Positions 34,130 to 42,523 of a stretch of DNA of 64,000 nucleotides are shown here, piece by piece. Position numbers and translations under genes: made by a program. The stretch is from assembly GCF_052076145.1 (NCBI RefSeq), contig NZ_CP197246.1, positions 3,968,001 to 4,032,000 of the forward strand, written 5' to 3'. Source of the stretch: Kitasatospora sp052076145 (GTDB taxonomy: Bacteria; Actinomycetota; Actinomycetes; Streptomycetales; Streptomycetaceae). The notes below the pieces were generated by a model that was given only the letters and a program-made list of their open reading frames with translations, made no database searches and was not told the origin of the DNA. Position 1 is the first letter of the stretch. Every line of letters begins with the position of its first letter.

Positions 34130-35041
34130 GTGATCAGCGCTGAAGCCAGAGAGCTTCTCGGAGAGCTTGCCTCCGAAGGAGTGGCGTCCTGGCTGTCATG
34201 GTCGAGCCCGGACCCGCCGGGCCCCGATGTCGTGCGGTGTGGCTTTACCGGCATTCGGATGTCACCCGGAGCCTCGCTCAGCGCGGTGCGGGCGGCGTGC
34301 ACCACGTTGGTCGAGACCGGTGGCTCGGTCGCCGCCACGGCTGTGGTCTTCGACGGGGCGGCCAGCTCGGATGCCTGGGTGACTGCGGCCCGGGTGCTGA
34401 GGGGCGGAGTGGATCGGCCCAATCTGCTGGTGAGCATTCCGGCGACGAAAGCTGGAATCGGCGCCATCGCTGACTGCCTGGCCGAAGGCATTGGTGTGGA
34501 CACCACCTCGGTACTCTCGCTCGGACAGTACCGCGAGGTATTGGACGCCCAACTCACCGGCTTGGAGCGGGCCATGGCCAATCGCACGGACCTGGACAGC
34601 CTGGTCGCGTCGGCCTCCTGCGCCGTTGGTCCGCTGGACGCCGAGGTGAACGCCCTGCTGGACGAGCTCCCCGGCGGCACGGGCCACGGCATGCGCGACA
34701 CCGCGGGGCTGGCCACCGCCCGGCTCGTGTACCGGCTGCGGGAGCAGCGGTTGGCCGAGAGACGGTGGCAGGAGCTGAGGGCCGGTCGGGCGCGATCACC
34801 TCTGCTGCTGTGGACCGGCACAAGGCCGGTCCATGTGCCCGCCCTGGTCGGCGGCAACACCGGCCATGTGATGACGGCCGAGACGGCAGAGGCGGCGGCT
34901 CGGCACGGCGAGCTCAACGGCGACACTCTGATGGGCGGTCATGAGCAGGCCGCGGAGACAATCGTCCAACTGGCCGAGCTGGGCGTGCCGGTCGACGCGG
35001 CCGCCGCAGCGGTCCACTGCCGCCTCAACGGACCTGGGTGA
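34130..35041 (+). CDS. Transaldolase-fold protein lacking the Schiff-base lysine
   Basis: 303 aa from GTG at 34130 (GGTGGGGGA just upstream). The middle part is clearly transaldolase-like: NLLVSIPATKAGIGAIAD, then GVDTTSVLSLGQYREVLDA and LTGLERAM. In transaldolases the catalytic Lys is in the strand xLVKIPxT; here the codon is AGC (Ser). The N-terminal Asp (WLDDLSR in relatives) and the TTNPS loop are also replaced (WLSWSSPD; FTGIRMSPGAS). It thus cannot work by Schiff-base chemistry in the known way. A binding or structural role, or a new activity, is possible. It sits directly behind repeat array 1. Confidence 0.8.
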   Translation: MISAEARELLGELASEGVASWLSWSSPDPPGPDVVRCGFTGIRMSPGASLSAVRAACTTLVETGGSVAATAVVFDGAASSDAWVTAARVLRGGVDRPNLLVSIPATKAGIGAIADCLAEGIGVDTTSVLSLGQYREVLDAQLTGLERAMANRTDLDSLVASASCAVGPLDAEVNALLDELPGGTGHGMRDTAGLATARLVYRLREQRLAERRWQELRAGRARSPLLLWTGTRPVHVPALVGGNTGHVMTAETAEAAARHGELNGDTLMGGHEQAAETIVQLAELGVPVDAAAAAVHCRLNGPG

Positions 35042-35095
35042 GCCACCGCGGGTCGTCGTTGTGGATGAGCGTCTGCTCCTCGCCGAGGACGGGAG

Positions 35096-35830
35096 TCAGG
35101 GAATGACCGGCACGATCTGCAGCAGCATGTGCTCGACGACATCGTCGCCGTACTCGCCCTCACGGACCTGGCAGGTGCTGAGCGTGCGCAGCTCGCAGCC
35201 ACTCTCCTCGGCGAGACGGGACAGCAGCCGCAGATCGCCACGACTGCTGAAGTGCAGCAGCGCCCGGCCCGTGTCCGTGGACCAACTCGGCGCCTGCTCC
35301 AGGTAGCGACGGTGGGTCTGGTAGCCCGCGTCCACATAGGCGCGTTCATGGACCGACCGGTACTGGTAATGGTCGGGCCCCAGAACGTAGTTCGAACTCC
35401 AGAAGACGGTGTCGAAGCGTTCGCCGGCGTCAAGTCCGCAGAAGAGGTCACCGTGCACGGTGCTGACCCGGTCCCCGACGCCGTGCCGGGCGGCGTTGAC
35501 CGATGTGTTCTCCACTGCCCGGGGGTTGACGTCAGAGGCCACGACCGGGGTGCGGCCGGTCAGCGCGGCCGTCACTGCGATGACCCCGGTGCCGCAGCCG
35601 ATCTCCAGGAACGAGCCCGCGCAAGCGGGTTGGGCGGAGGGCTCATCCAACCCGAGGAGATGCAGGGCCACGCCGGTCGACGGTGAGTAGACTGGCGCGA
35701 AGACCTCGTCCAGTAAGTCCCATTCCCGCCCGCCCAGATGGAAGTTGACGGGTCGGTCCGCTCGGGTCATGGACTGGCGGCTGCGCTCCAATGAACGCTC
35801 ATAGCTCTGGACTTGCTGTGTGTCCGGCAT
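35096..35830 (-). CDS. Class I SAM-dependent methyltransferase, PrmC/HemK-like fold without NPPY
   Basis: 244 aa from the ATG at 35830 (GGAGTGGGA upstream). The SAM-binding motif I is SFLEIGCGTGVIAVTAALTG and motif II VVASDVNPRAVENT, as in the HemK/PrmC/'methyltransferase small' group. At the place of the (D/N)PPY motif there is FWSSNYVLG. Loss of NPPY argues against amide-nitrogen methylation of Gln/Asn. The substrate is unknown. The gene is convergent with the transaldolase-like gene and divergent from the PucR-type regulator. Confidence 0.78.
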   Translation of the reverse strand: MPDTQQVQSYERSLERSRQSMTRADRPVNFHLGGREWDLLDEVFAPVYSPSTGVALHLLGLDEPSAQPACAGSFLEIGCGTGVIAVTAALTGRTPVVASDVNPRAVENTSVNAARHGVGDRVSTVHGDLFCGLDAGERFDTVFWSSNYVLGPDHYQYRSVHERAYVDAGYQTHRRYLEQAPSWSTDTGRALLHFSSRGDLRLLSRLAEESGCELRTLSTCQVREGEYGDDVVEHMLLQIVPVIP

Positions 35831-36001
35831 GAATCCCACTCCGACTGCTGGTTGGCCTGGCACTCCGCGAATGCGTCAAGGCCAGCGTGGTGTGCGGAGG
35901 CAGTCGGCGGAAGGTGTCCGTACAACACCGCCGAACTGTCGGAACGGTGCTCACGTCACCGTCGGCACACCTGAGTGCCTGGTCCGGCATATGAGCATCC
36001 T

Positions 36002-36030
36002 TTGACGATCAAGATGGTGCACATTAGGTT
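36002..36030 (+). promoter_or_regulatory. Housekeeping-type promoter of the GAF/PucR regulator
   Basis: TTGACG (36002-36007), a 17-nt spacer and TAGGTT (36025-36030) lie 43 nt before the GTG at 36073. The -35 box contains the same TGACG core as the two repeat arrays, so autoregulation is possible. Confidence 0.6.
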
Positions 36031-36072
36031 CCAGGAAAATGGGGGAGGTACGGCCGGGGGAAGGGTGACACT

Positions 36073-38049
36073 GTGCTGGAGCCGGGCAAGTCGCTCGATG
36101 CCTACGTACTCACCATGCTTGAACTGCTGGCCCAGGAGGCGCCCGCGGACCAGTTCGAGGATCTGGTGCGGCAGGGCAGGAGCGCCGGCATGGCGGAAGG
36201 CGAATTGGCGCGGCTTGTCGCGGCGAAGGATCGTTCACTAGACATCAGGCAGTTGTTCGGTCGCCGCCAGCAGCGCGAGGCCGGGCTGTCCGCGCTGGTG
36301 GACACCGCACGCGACCTGACCCTCCCGTACAGCCTGGACTCCCTGCTCACCGTGATCACCAGGCGGGCCCGGTTACTGCTCGGCCTGGACATGTCGTGGG
36401 TGGGCCTGATCGACCTCGCCGACGGGCTGTCCCACGTGCGGACCGCGGACGGACACGCGTCAGCGTTCACCGTCGGGTTCGAGGTGCCGTCCGGCGGCGG
36501 AGTCGGTGAACACGCGCAGGACCGCTCCGCCCCGTTCTGGACCCCCGACTACCTGCACGACGAAGGCTTCGTCCACAACGAGATCATCGACCACGTGGTG
36601 CGGGCCGAAGGGCTGCGCGCCATCATGGCCGTTCCGCTGCGCCATGAGAACTTGACCCTCGGCGTGCTGTACGTCGCGGACCGCAACGTCCGCCACTTCC
36701 TGCCTGGCGAGATCTCCCTGATGGCTTCGCTGGCCGACCTCGCGGCCGTCGCCATCGAACGGACCAGGCTGCTGGAGCAGGCCAAGGCCGAGGTCGTCGA
36801 GTTGGAGTGGGATGTCACGCAGGCCCTGAACTCCTCCGCCGTCGCCCACAGACTGCGCGGCATCCACAGTGAACTGACCGACATGGTGCTCAGCGGCAGC
36901 GATCTGCACCTGCTCGTCCAGCGGGCGGCAGCGGAACTGGACGGAGCCCTGCTGGTACGGGGCACCGCCGGCGAGAATCTGGCCAGGAGCGAGGGCTGGG
37001 ACCAACGGGGTGGACTTTCGCGACCGGACTCCATCCGCGCGGACGACCCCGGTTTCGACCGGTGCTGTCTGGACGCGCATGTCGAGGGGAAGCCGGTCCG
37101 CCACGACAGCGCGGTCGGTGGCGAGCTCTGGGCCTGCCCGGTCACCGGTGGCAGGGACAGTCTCGGCACACTCGTGCTGCACTGCGAGAGCCCCCCGTCC
37201 GAGGCCCAATTGCAGCTGCTCGTCCTGGTCGCCCAGGCCGTCGCCGTCAGTCTGCTGATGGAACGCGGCACGGCCGTCGCCGAGGGCCAGATCCGTGACG
37301 AGCTCCTGCACGATCTCCTCAACGCACCGCAGATGCCGCCGGGGCAGATCGCCTCGCGCTCCCGCCGGCTCTCGTTCGACCTCACCGAGCCCCATGTCAT
37401 CGTGGTGGCCCGTCCCGAGGGCGGGTCGCGAGGCCGGTCCGCGGTGTGGGCCTCCTCGTACGCACACCGGATGGCGGGGCTCAAGTACGTCGACGGGGAC
37501 CACATCGTGCTGCTCCTGCCGGGCGACGATCCGGCGAGCGCTGCCAGGGCAGTGTCACGGGAGCTGTCCACCGTGCTCGGACATCCGGTCACAGGCGGGG
37601 CTGCAGGGCCGGTCACCGCACCGGACGCGGTGCCCCGCATTCACCAGGAGGCTCGGCGCTGCCTCAACGCACTCACCGCGCTCGGCGGCACGGGCAACAC
37701 GGCGTCACTGAAGGAACTGGGCTTCCTGGGGCTGCTGCTGTCGGAGAAGCAGGACATCGGCACATTCATCGGCTCGGCCATAGGGCCCGTCCTGGCCTAC
37801 GACGACCAGCAATCGACCGAGCTCCTGCGGACGCTGGAGGAGTACTTCAACTTCGGCAGCAGTCCCACTCGGGCTGCGGAGGCGCTCCATGTCCACCCGA
37901 ACACCGTCTCGCGCCGACTCGAACGGATCACTGAACTCCTCGGCCCGGACTGGCAGAAACCCGCGCAGGCCCTGGAAGTGCAACTGGCACTGCGACTGCA
38001 ACGTGCCCGGCACCTGCTCGACAGCGGAACCGGCGACACCACGCGTTAG
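36073..38049 (+). CDS. GAF-domain PucR/CdaR-type transcription regulator
   Basis: 658 aa from GTG at 36073. A GAF domain spans about residues 75-230 (YSLDSLLTVITRRARLLLGL ... IMAVPLRHENLTLGVLYVAD), followed by a short coiled segment, a second sensor-like region (about 270-400), a CdaR GGDEF-like domain and a C-terminal PucR helix-turn-helix (SPTRAAEALHVHPNTVSRRL, about 605-625). Proteins of this build respond to small aromatic or purine ligands and control catabolic or secondary genes. It lies centrally between the two repeat arrays and is the best candidate to bind them. Confidence 0.88.
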   Translation: MLEPGKSLDAYVLTMLELLAQEAPADQFEDLVRQGRSAGMAEGELARLVAAKDRSLDIRQLFGRRQQREAGLSALVDTARDLTLPYSLDSLLTVITRRARLLLGLDMSWVGLIDLADGLSHVRTADGHASAFTVGFEVPSGGGVGEHAQDRSAPFWTPDYLHDEGFVHNEIIDHVVRAEGLRAIMAVPLRHENLTLGVLYVADRNVRHFLPGEISLMASLADLAAVAIERTRLLEQAKAEVVELEWDVTQALNSSAVAHRLRGIHSELTDMVLSGSDLHLLVQRAAAELDGALLVRGTAGENLARSEGWDQRGGLSRPDSIRADDPGFDRCCLDAHVEGKPVRHDSAVGGELWACPVTGGRDSLGTLVLHCESPPSEAQLQLLVLVAQAVAVSLLMERGTAVAEGQIRDELLHDLLNAPQMPPGQIASRSRRLSFDLTEPHVIVVARPEGGSRGRSAVWASSYAHRMAGLKYVDGDHIVLLLPGDDPASAARAVSRELSTVLGHPVTGGAAGPVTAPDAVPRIHQEARRCLNALTALGGTGNTASLKELGFLGLLLSEKQDIGTFIGSAIGPVLAYDDQQSTELLRTLEEYFNFGSSPTRAAEALHVHPNTVSRRLERITELLGPDWQKPAQALEVQLALRLQRARHLLDSGTGDTTR

Positions 38050-38093
38050 TGGTCCGTAGGACCGGGGTCCGGCCCGTGGTGCGCGGCGCCCGT

Positions 38094-39359
38094 TCACGCA
38101 CCTCTCGCGTCGAGGACGTCCGGGTGCCCGGCCCACTGCCCCGCCGTGCCGGGCTCATGGCCTGCCTCCGTCAACGTCGTTGCTGCGCAGGCGATCGAGG
38201 CGAGCGTGATGTGCCGGTGCCAGCCCCGGAACGAGCGGCCGGTGAAATCCCGCAGCCCGACCCGGCCCCCTGAGGTCGCGCAGTCCTCAGCCACCCGCCG
38301 GGTCAGCTTGGCCAGTCGCAGCAGTTCCGGCACCGGTGTCCGGTCCTCTGTCGTCAACCAGAACTCCGAAGGTGCATGCCGCGAGCCGTTCCACTCCCCC
38401 AGCAGCAGCCCTTGCGGTCGGCCGTCGGCGGAACCGGCGCGGAGCAGCGAGGGCCCGCCTTCCGGCAGTACCACCCGTACGGCCACCACCTGTGAGCTGC
38501 GGACCGTGCCCGCTCCACCGCCGGGATCGGACCATGCCACCGGCCGGCGCAGCGCCCGCACCGAGTCGACGATCCGCTGCGCGCTCAGCCGCCCCGCGCC
38601 GAACCCCGGCAGCGACGGGTCGGCCACGGTCAGCCCCATCGCTCCGGGCACCCGTACCAGCAGCGGCAGACCGGCGGCCCGGAAGCGCTGCACCGTCGCC
38701 CCCACATTGGCGCTCCCGGCGCCCAGCACCACAGGTACCCGCGGGATGCTCCACTTCAGCATGGACTGCAGCACCGCCGCCGACGCGCACTCCTCCAGCG
38801 TCTCCTCGACCGCTCCGTCCGGGATCTCGGCCCGGCGGCGGCGCTCCTCGTCGCGGACCCAAGGGCCGGGGAGATGCAGCCGCCAGTTGACCGGCGCACT
38901 CATCTCCGCACGGGCGAACCAGACCCCGTAGGCATGCTGGCCGATGTCCAGTTTGCCGAGCCGGGAGACGAACCTCCGGTCCACACCCACCGAGTGCTCA
39001 CCGGTCTTGGGAATGGCCATCGGCTGCACCACCCAGGCCTGCGGCGGCATGACGTCCTGGAGATGGCCGGCCAGAGCCTCCCGCATGGACGACCAGTCCC
39101 AGGTGGAGTGGGCGATGAAGTGGTGCAGGCCCTGCTCGTCCGCACCGCCGCCTACGCTCGCGGCGATCCGGCGGACGGACTTGCGGCCGTCGGCTGCGAG
39201 CAAGCCTCGTACGTACTGCTCGGCGCGTCTGCGCTGGTCCGCCCGCCGCAGGACGGCCGGGAACAGAGCGGCCGCCAGCTCCGACACGACGTCCGGCGGC
39301 TGCGGAAAGTCCGGCCATTCCTGGCCCACTTCGGCTCCTGCCAAGAGAGACCTGCTCAC
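38094..39359 (-). CDS. IS701-family transposase-like protein
   Basis: 421 aa taking the GTG at 39359; the start is uncertain. Blocks RRADQRRRAEQYVRGLLA, DGRKSVRRIAASVGGGADEQ and LHHFIAHSTWDWSSMREALA are the N-terminal signature of Streptomyces IS701-like DDE proteins, followed by AIPKTGEHSVGVDRRFVSRL where active family members have a catalytic Asp in a D(D/E)T-like strand (here PMAIPKTG). The reading frame is intact. I found no terminal inverted repeats or target duplication. Such lone genes are common beside Streptomyces biosynthetic clusters; it may be domesticated. Confidence 0.75.
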   Translation of the reverse strand: MSRSLLAGAEVGQEWPDFPQPPDVVSELAAALFPAVLRRADQRRRAEQYVRGLLAADGRKSVRRIAASVGGGADEQGLHHFIAHSTWDWSSMREALAGHLQDVMPPQAWVVQPMAIPKTGEHSVGVDRRFVSRLGKLDIGQHAYGVWFARAEMSAPVNWRLHLPGPWVRDEERRRRAEIPDGAVEETLEECASAAVLQSMLKWSIPRVPVVLGAGSANVGATVQRFRAAGLPLLVRVPGAMGLTVADPSLPGFGAGRLSAQRIVDSVRALRRPVAWSDPGGGAGTVRSSQVVAVRVVLPEGGPSLLRAGSADGRPQGLLLGEWNGSRHAPSEFWLTTEDRTPVPELLRLAKLTRRVAEDCATSGGRVGLRDFTGRSFRGWHRHITLASIACAATTLTEAGHEPGTAGQWAGHPDVLDARGA

Positions 39360-39752
39360 ACCACCCACGCTCCTCCGCCGGAACCTGCTCGGTCCTGCAC
39401 CCTCCCCACCCTTCCCTGCCCAGGGCCTGCCGGAGGAGGTGCCTGGGGAACCCCATGGCTCACCGGAACGGTGACCCGGCCACCATCGCCCCCGGCGGCC
39501 GGACCTGACGGACTCGGCGCGTAGTTGACGAAGTCTGTACGACCTGACGAGTGCTGCGCCGACCGCTTGTCGCCCCCTCGGGGCGCGCCGCAGAGTGCTG
39601 CCCACGACCAGGTCGTGCCGGAGCGAACAGTCTCCTGTCAGCAGCCGAACGATCTCGCGCTCTTCTTTCGCGTCCCCTCCGCCGACCTCGGTGCCGCGGC
39701 GAATACCAAGTCGTGTCGGCAGGTCCGCGCCCCGCACGTCCGTTATCGAGAG
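39360..39752. other. Control region between the transposase-like gene and the aromatic operon
   Basis: About 390 bp between divergent genes. It contains repeat array 2 (39502-39560) and, from about 39640, a drop in GC content that continues into the operon. I could not define -35/-10 boxes with confidence. Confidence 0.5.
39502..39560. repeat. Three ~20-bp repeats (array 2) before the aromatic operon
   Basis: Units: gacctgacggactcggcgcg (39502), tagttgacgaagtctgtac (39522), gacctgacgagtgctgcgcc (39541). TGACG recurs at 39506, 39526 and 39545, spacing 20 and 19 bp, the same core and spacing as array 1. The array lies about 190 bp before the dehydratase GTG and about 140 bp from the divergent transposase-like gene. 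Confidence 0.65.
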
Positions 39753-40598
39753 GTGAGCGAATTGGTTTACAGTATTGCCACGGTAACCCTGGGTGGTGCC
39801 CTGCCGAATAAATTGGAAGCAATCGCTGCCGCCGGCTTTGCTGCTATCGAACTGATGGAATCGGACCTGCAGGGATCCTCTGCGTCCGCCGCCCGGGTCA
39901 TGGCGGACGACCTCGGCCTGGAAATCGTGAACTATCAGCCGCTCAGGGACTTCGAAGGCGGCCCCAGGGACCAGCTGGCGCCCAAGCTGGACCGAGTCGA
40001 GCGAATCTTCGACTCCATGGAGCAGTTGGGGACGAGCACACTGTTGCTGTGCAGCAACGTCACCGACATTTCGGACCTTGACGATGATGCCGTCGCCGGT
40101 GACCTGGCGCTCCTGGGCGAACGGGCCGCAGCCAGAGGGTTTTCGATCGGCTACGAAGCACTGTCCTGGGGTGTGCGAGTCAACACGTTCCGTCAGGCGT
40201 GGAGAATGATCGAGCGCTCCGGTGCCGCCAATATCGGTCTGGTGCTGGACAGCTTTCACACCCTTGCACTGGACGACCATTTCGAGGATCTGGCCGACGT
40301 GCCGGCCGATCGCATCGCGCTGATACAGGTGTCGGATGCTCCCCGAATGGATCTGGATGTGAAGTCCTGGAGCCGGCATCACCGCTGTTTGCCGGGCGAG
40401 GGGGATTTCGACGTGGCCGCGTTCCTGGTGCCCGTGCTGGCCAACGGCTATGACGGCCCGATTTCGCTCGAGATATTCAATGATCATTACAAGGTGCGGC
40501 CCCCTGCGCCGCTGGCGCGACAGGGCATGACCTCGCTGCGCGAACTCACGTCGACGGCGATGGATCTAGCAACCAGGTCTTTGATTCCGAACGCGTGA
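39753..40598 (+). CDS. 3-Dehydroshikimate dehydratase-like sugar-phosphate isomerase/epimerase family enzyme
   Basis: 281 aa from GTG at 39753 (weak ribosome site). A TIM barrel of the xylose-isomerase-like AP-endonuclease superfamily. LYSIATVTLGGALPNKLEAI-type start, AGFAAIELMESDL, VNYQPLRDFEG, IGYEALSWGVRVNTF (metal Glu), LVLDSFHTL (metal Asp/His), IQVSDAPRMDLDVKSWSRHH and SLEIFNDHYK (metal Glu) match bacterial 3-dehydroshikimate dehydratases (QuiC/AsbF group and the N-terminal half of HPPD-fused forms). The product would be protocatechuate. First gene of the operon. Confidence 0.85.
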   Translation: MSELVYSIATVTLGGALPNKLEAIAAAGFAAIELMESDLQGSSASAARVMADDLGLEIVNYQPLRDFEGGPRDQLAPKLDRVERIFDSMEQLGTSTLLLCSNVTDISDLDDDAVAGDLALLGERAAARGFSIGYEALSWGVRVNTFRQAWRMIERSGAANIGLVLDSFHTLALDDHFEDLADVPADRIALIQVSDAPRMDLDVKSWSRHHRCLPGEGDFDVAAFLVPVLANGYDGPISLEIFNDHYKVRPPAPLARQGMTSLRELTSTAMDLATRSLIPNA

Positions 40599-40647
40599 TG
40601 CCAGGACGGAATATGGACGCCGAATCTCCGAGAAGAAAGGCACTACG

Positions 40648-41316
40648 GTGAGCACAGATTTCGAAGTATTCGACTTCCCAGAGCTCAAGCCCGGACCGGA
40701 GAAGCCGTTGGTGCTCGGCCCGGCAGGCGAGGTCTTCGACTTCGTGCAGACCGGCGAGAGCAACGGCGGCAAGTACTTGTTCTCCAAGCTGACCGTACCG
40801 CCGCACGTCGGACCACCGCCGCACATCCATCACCGTACAGATGAATGGTTCTATGCGCCGAACGGCGGATTCAGCATCTTCATGGGGTCCAACGAATTCC
40901 CTGACATAGACGTCACGCCGGGCGACGGAGCTGCCAAGGAGACGGTCACCATGCTGCCTATGCGCCCGAAGGAGCTGCTTTTCGTTCCGCGCGACTACGT
41001 TCATGGATTCGTCAACACGACCAGCGTCAACCAGGAGATGTGGTTGGTCTGGACGCCGGATACGCCGGAGAGCTCGATCCTCCCGTATTTCATGAACGCA
41101 GGTAAGGTCGTGACCAACAAGGAGGAACTCACCGAGCCGGACTTTCTGTCCCGCATCCGCCTTGTCTCCAAGGCCCGCGACTACGGGATCAATCAGAGCG
41201 CGGACTTCTGGGATTTCGTCCAGAACGTCGTGGAAGACCGGCCCGAGTGGCTGCCGGCCGACCGGCGTTCGACGTTGCTGAAGCTGATGCACGACGAAAT
41301 TGAGGCGCAGTCCTAG
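40648..41316 (+). CDS. Cupin-domain protein
   Basis: 222 aa from GTG at 40648 with GAAAGG upstream. Cupin motif 1 is PPPHIHHRTDEWFYAPNGG (two His and a Glu for metal) and motif 2 is LLFVPRDYVHGFVNTT (third His). It is a single-cupin protein with about 80 extra C-terminal residues of mostly helical character. It might be a dioxygenase, isomerase or decarboxylase on the aromatic intermediate; quercetinase-like and unassigned cupins look similar. It lies 49 bp after the dehydratase gene. Confidence 0.8.
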   Translation: MSTDFEVFDFPELKPGPEKPLVLGPAGEVFDFVQTGESNGGKYLFSKLTVPPHVGPPPHIHHRTDEWFYAPNGGFSIFMGSNEFPDIDVTPGDGAAKETVTMLPMRPKELLFVPRDYVHGFVNTTSVNQEMWLVWTPDTPESSILPYFMNAGKVVTNKEELTEPDFLSRIRLVSKARDYGINQSADFWDFVQNVVEDRPEWLPADRRSTLLKLMHDEIEAQS

Positions 41317-41365
41317 TTTCACGCGACCGAGTCCGGGAGAAAGCGCATGAGGGGTCGAGGGTCCC

Positions 41366-42523
41366 ATGGGAATGGATGACAAGAATCCCGTCGCCGTCGT
41401 CGGCGGCGGATTGGGCGGGGCGGCGACCGCCGTGCTGCTGCAGCAGGCCGGCTACTCTGTGACGGTATTCGAGCAGGCGAGCAAGTTCGAGCCCGCCGGT
41501 GCCGGGATTCATCTGACGCCCAATGTGATGCGCGTCTTGGGCCACATCGGGGTCGGTGATGCACTTGTCACGTCCGGATGCCTGCCCGAATCGTTCACCA
41601 GCCGGGACCTGGTATCGAATTCGGTCAGGTGCACGTTGTCGCTCGGCAGCCGAGCGAAGGAGCGGTACGGGGCGCCCTATCTCACCGTCGGCCGCGGCGT
41701 TCTCCACCGAGAACTGATCGATGCCCTTCGGCCGGGCACCGTACAGTACGGCAAGCGCCTGGTCCGGCTCGAGGATCGCGGCGAGGCGGTGCAGATGCGC
41801 TTCGCCGATGGAGGCACCGCCGAAGCCTCCTGCGTGATCGGTGCCGATGGTCTGGGGTCTCAGGTCCGTGAATTGATGCACGGCGCTGAACGCCCCAGTT
41901 TCTCCGGCCAGATCGCGTACCGGGCGACCGTGCCTGCGAACACCCGGATCCCTGTCGACAGGCGGTGCATCACCAAGTGGTGGGCCGACGACAGTTTTGT
42001 CATCGGGTACTCGACCGATTCCCGGAGCGATGACTATTACTTTGTCGCCGGCACGGCGGCTGATGCGTGGACGCATCCACAGTCCTGGGTCGACGGCGAC
42101 AAGGACGAGATGCTGAACGCCTTCGCCGACTCCTGCGACGAAGTTCTCAGCCTACTGAATGCAGCTGAGTCCCTGAGCAAATGGCCGCTCTTCGAGCGCC
42201 CGCCGTTGCAGACCTGGGGCCGAGGGCGAATTGCGCTACTGGGCGACGCCTGTCATCCGATGAGGCCGCACATGGCCCAAGGAGCGGCCATGGCCATCGA
42301 GGACGGCGTGCTGCTGCTGCGTTGCCTGGAACTCGAGGACGAGATCGACGAGGCATTCTGGCGTTACGCCGAGAGCCGCAAGCAACGTACCGGTCGGATC
42401 CAGGCTGTGTCCGCCGAGAACACGTGGCTCAAGGATGCCGAAGACCCAGCCTGGGTTTTCAGCTATGACGCGATGAACATCGACCTGGTACCGCGCCGGT
42501 CCAGCACCCTCACCGTCACATGA
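41366..42523 (+). CDS. FAD-dependent aromatic hydroxylase, NicC (6-hydroxynicotinate 3-monooxygenase)-like
   Basis: 385 aa. FAD motifs: VVGGGLGGAATAVLLQQAGY (GxGxxG variant), the GADGLGSQVRE DG motif and LLGDACHPMRPHMAQGAAMA. Long agreement with NicC: AGAGIHLTPNVMRVL, YGAPYLTVGRGVLHRELIDA, ITKWWADDSFVIGYST, SKWPLFERPPL and ENTWLKDAEDPAWVFSYDA. NicC performs decarboxylative hydroxylation para to a ring substituent; on protocatechuate the analogous reaction would give 1,2,4-trihydroxybenzene (inference). The next gene overlaps its stop (ATGA) if it starts at 42520. Confidence 0.88.
   Translation: MGMDDKNPVAVVGGGLGGAATAVLLQQAGYSVTVFEQASKFEPAGAGIHLTPNVMRVLGHIGVGDALVTSGCLPESFTSRDLVSNSVRCTLSLGSRAKERYGAPYLTVGRGVLHRELIDALRPGTVQYGKRLVRLEDRGEAVQMRFADGGTAEASCVIGADGLGSQVRELMHGAERPSFSGQIAYRATVPANTRIPVDRRCITKWWADDSFVIGYSTDSRSDDYYFVAGTAADAWTHPQSWVDGDKDEMLNAFADSCDEVLSLLNAAESLSKWPLFERPPLQTWGRGRIALLGDACHPMRPHMAQGAAMAIEDGVLLLRCLELEDEIDEAFWRYAESRKQRTGRIQAVSAENTWLKDAEDPAWVFSYDAMNIDLVPRRSSTLTVT

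Noticed and set aside
38050..39501. Terminal inverted repeats of an IS701 element
   Set aside because: Both flanks of the transposase-like gene were read for matching inverted ends. Only a local hairpin (GGTCCGTAGGACC near 38051) was seen, with no partner on the other side.
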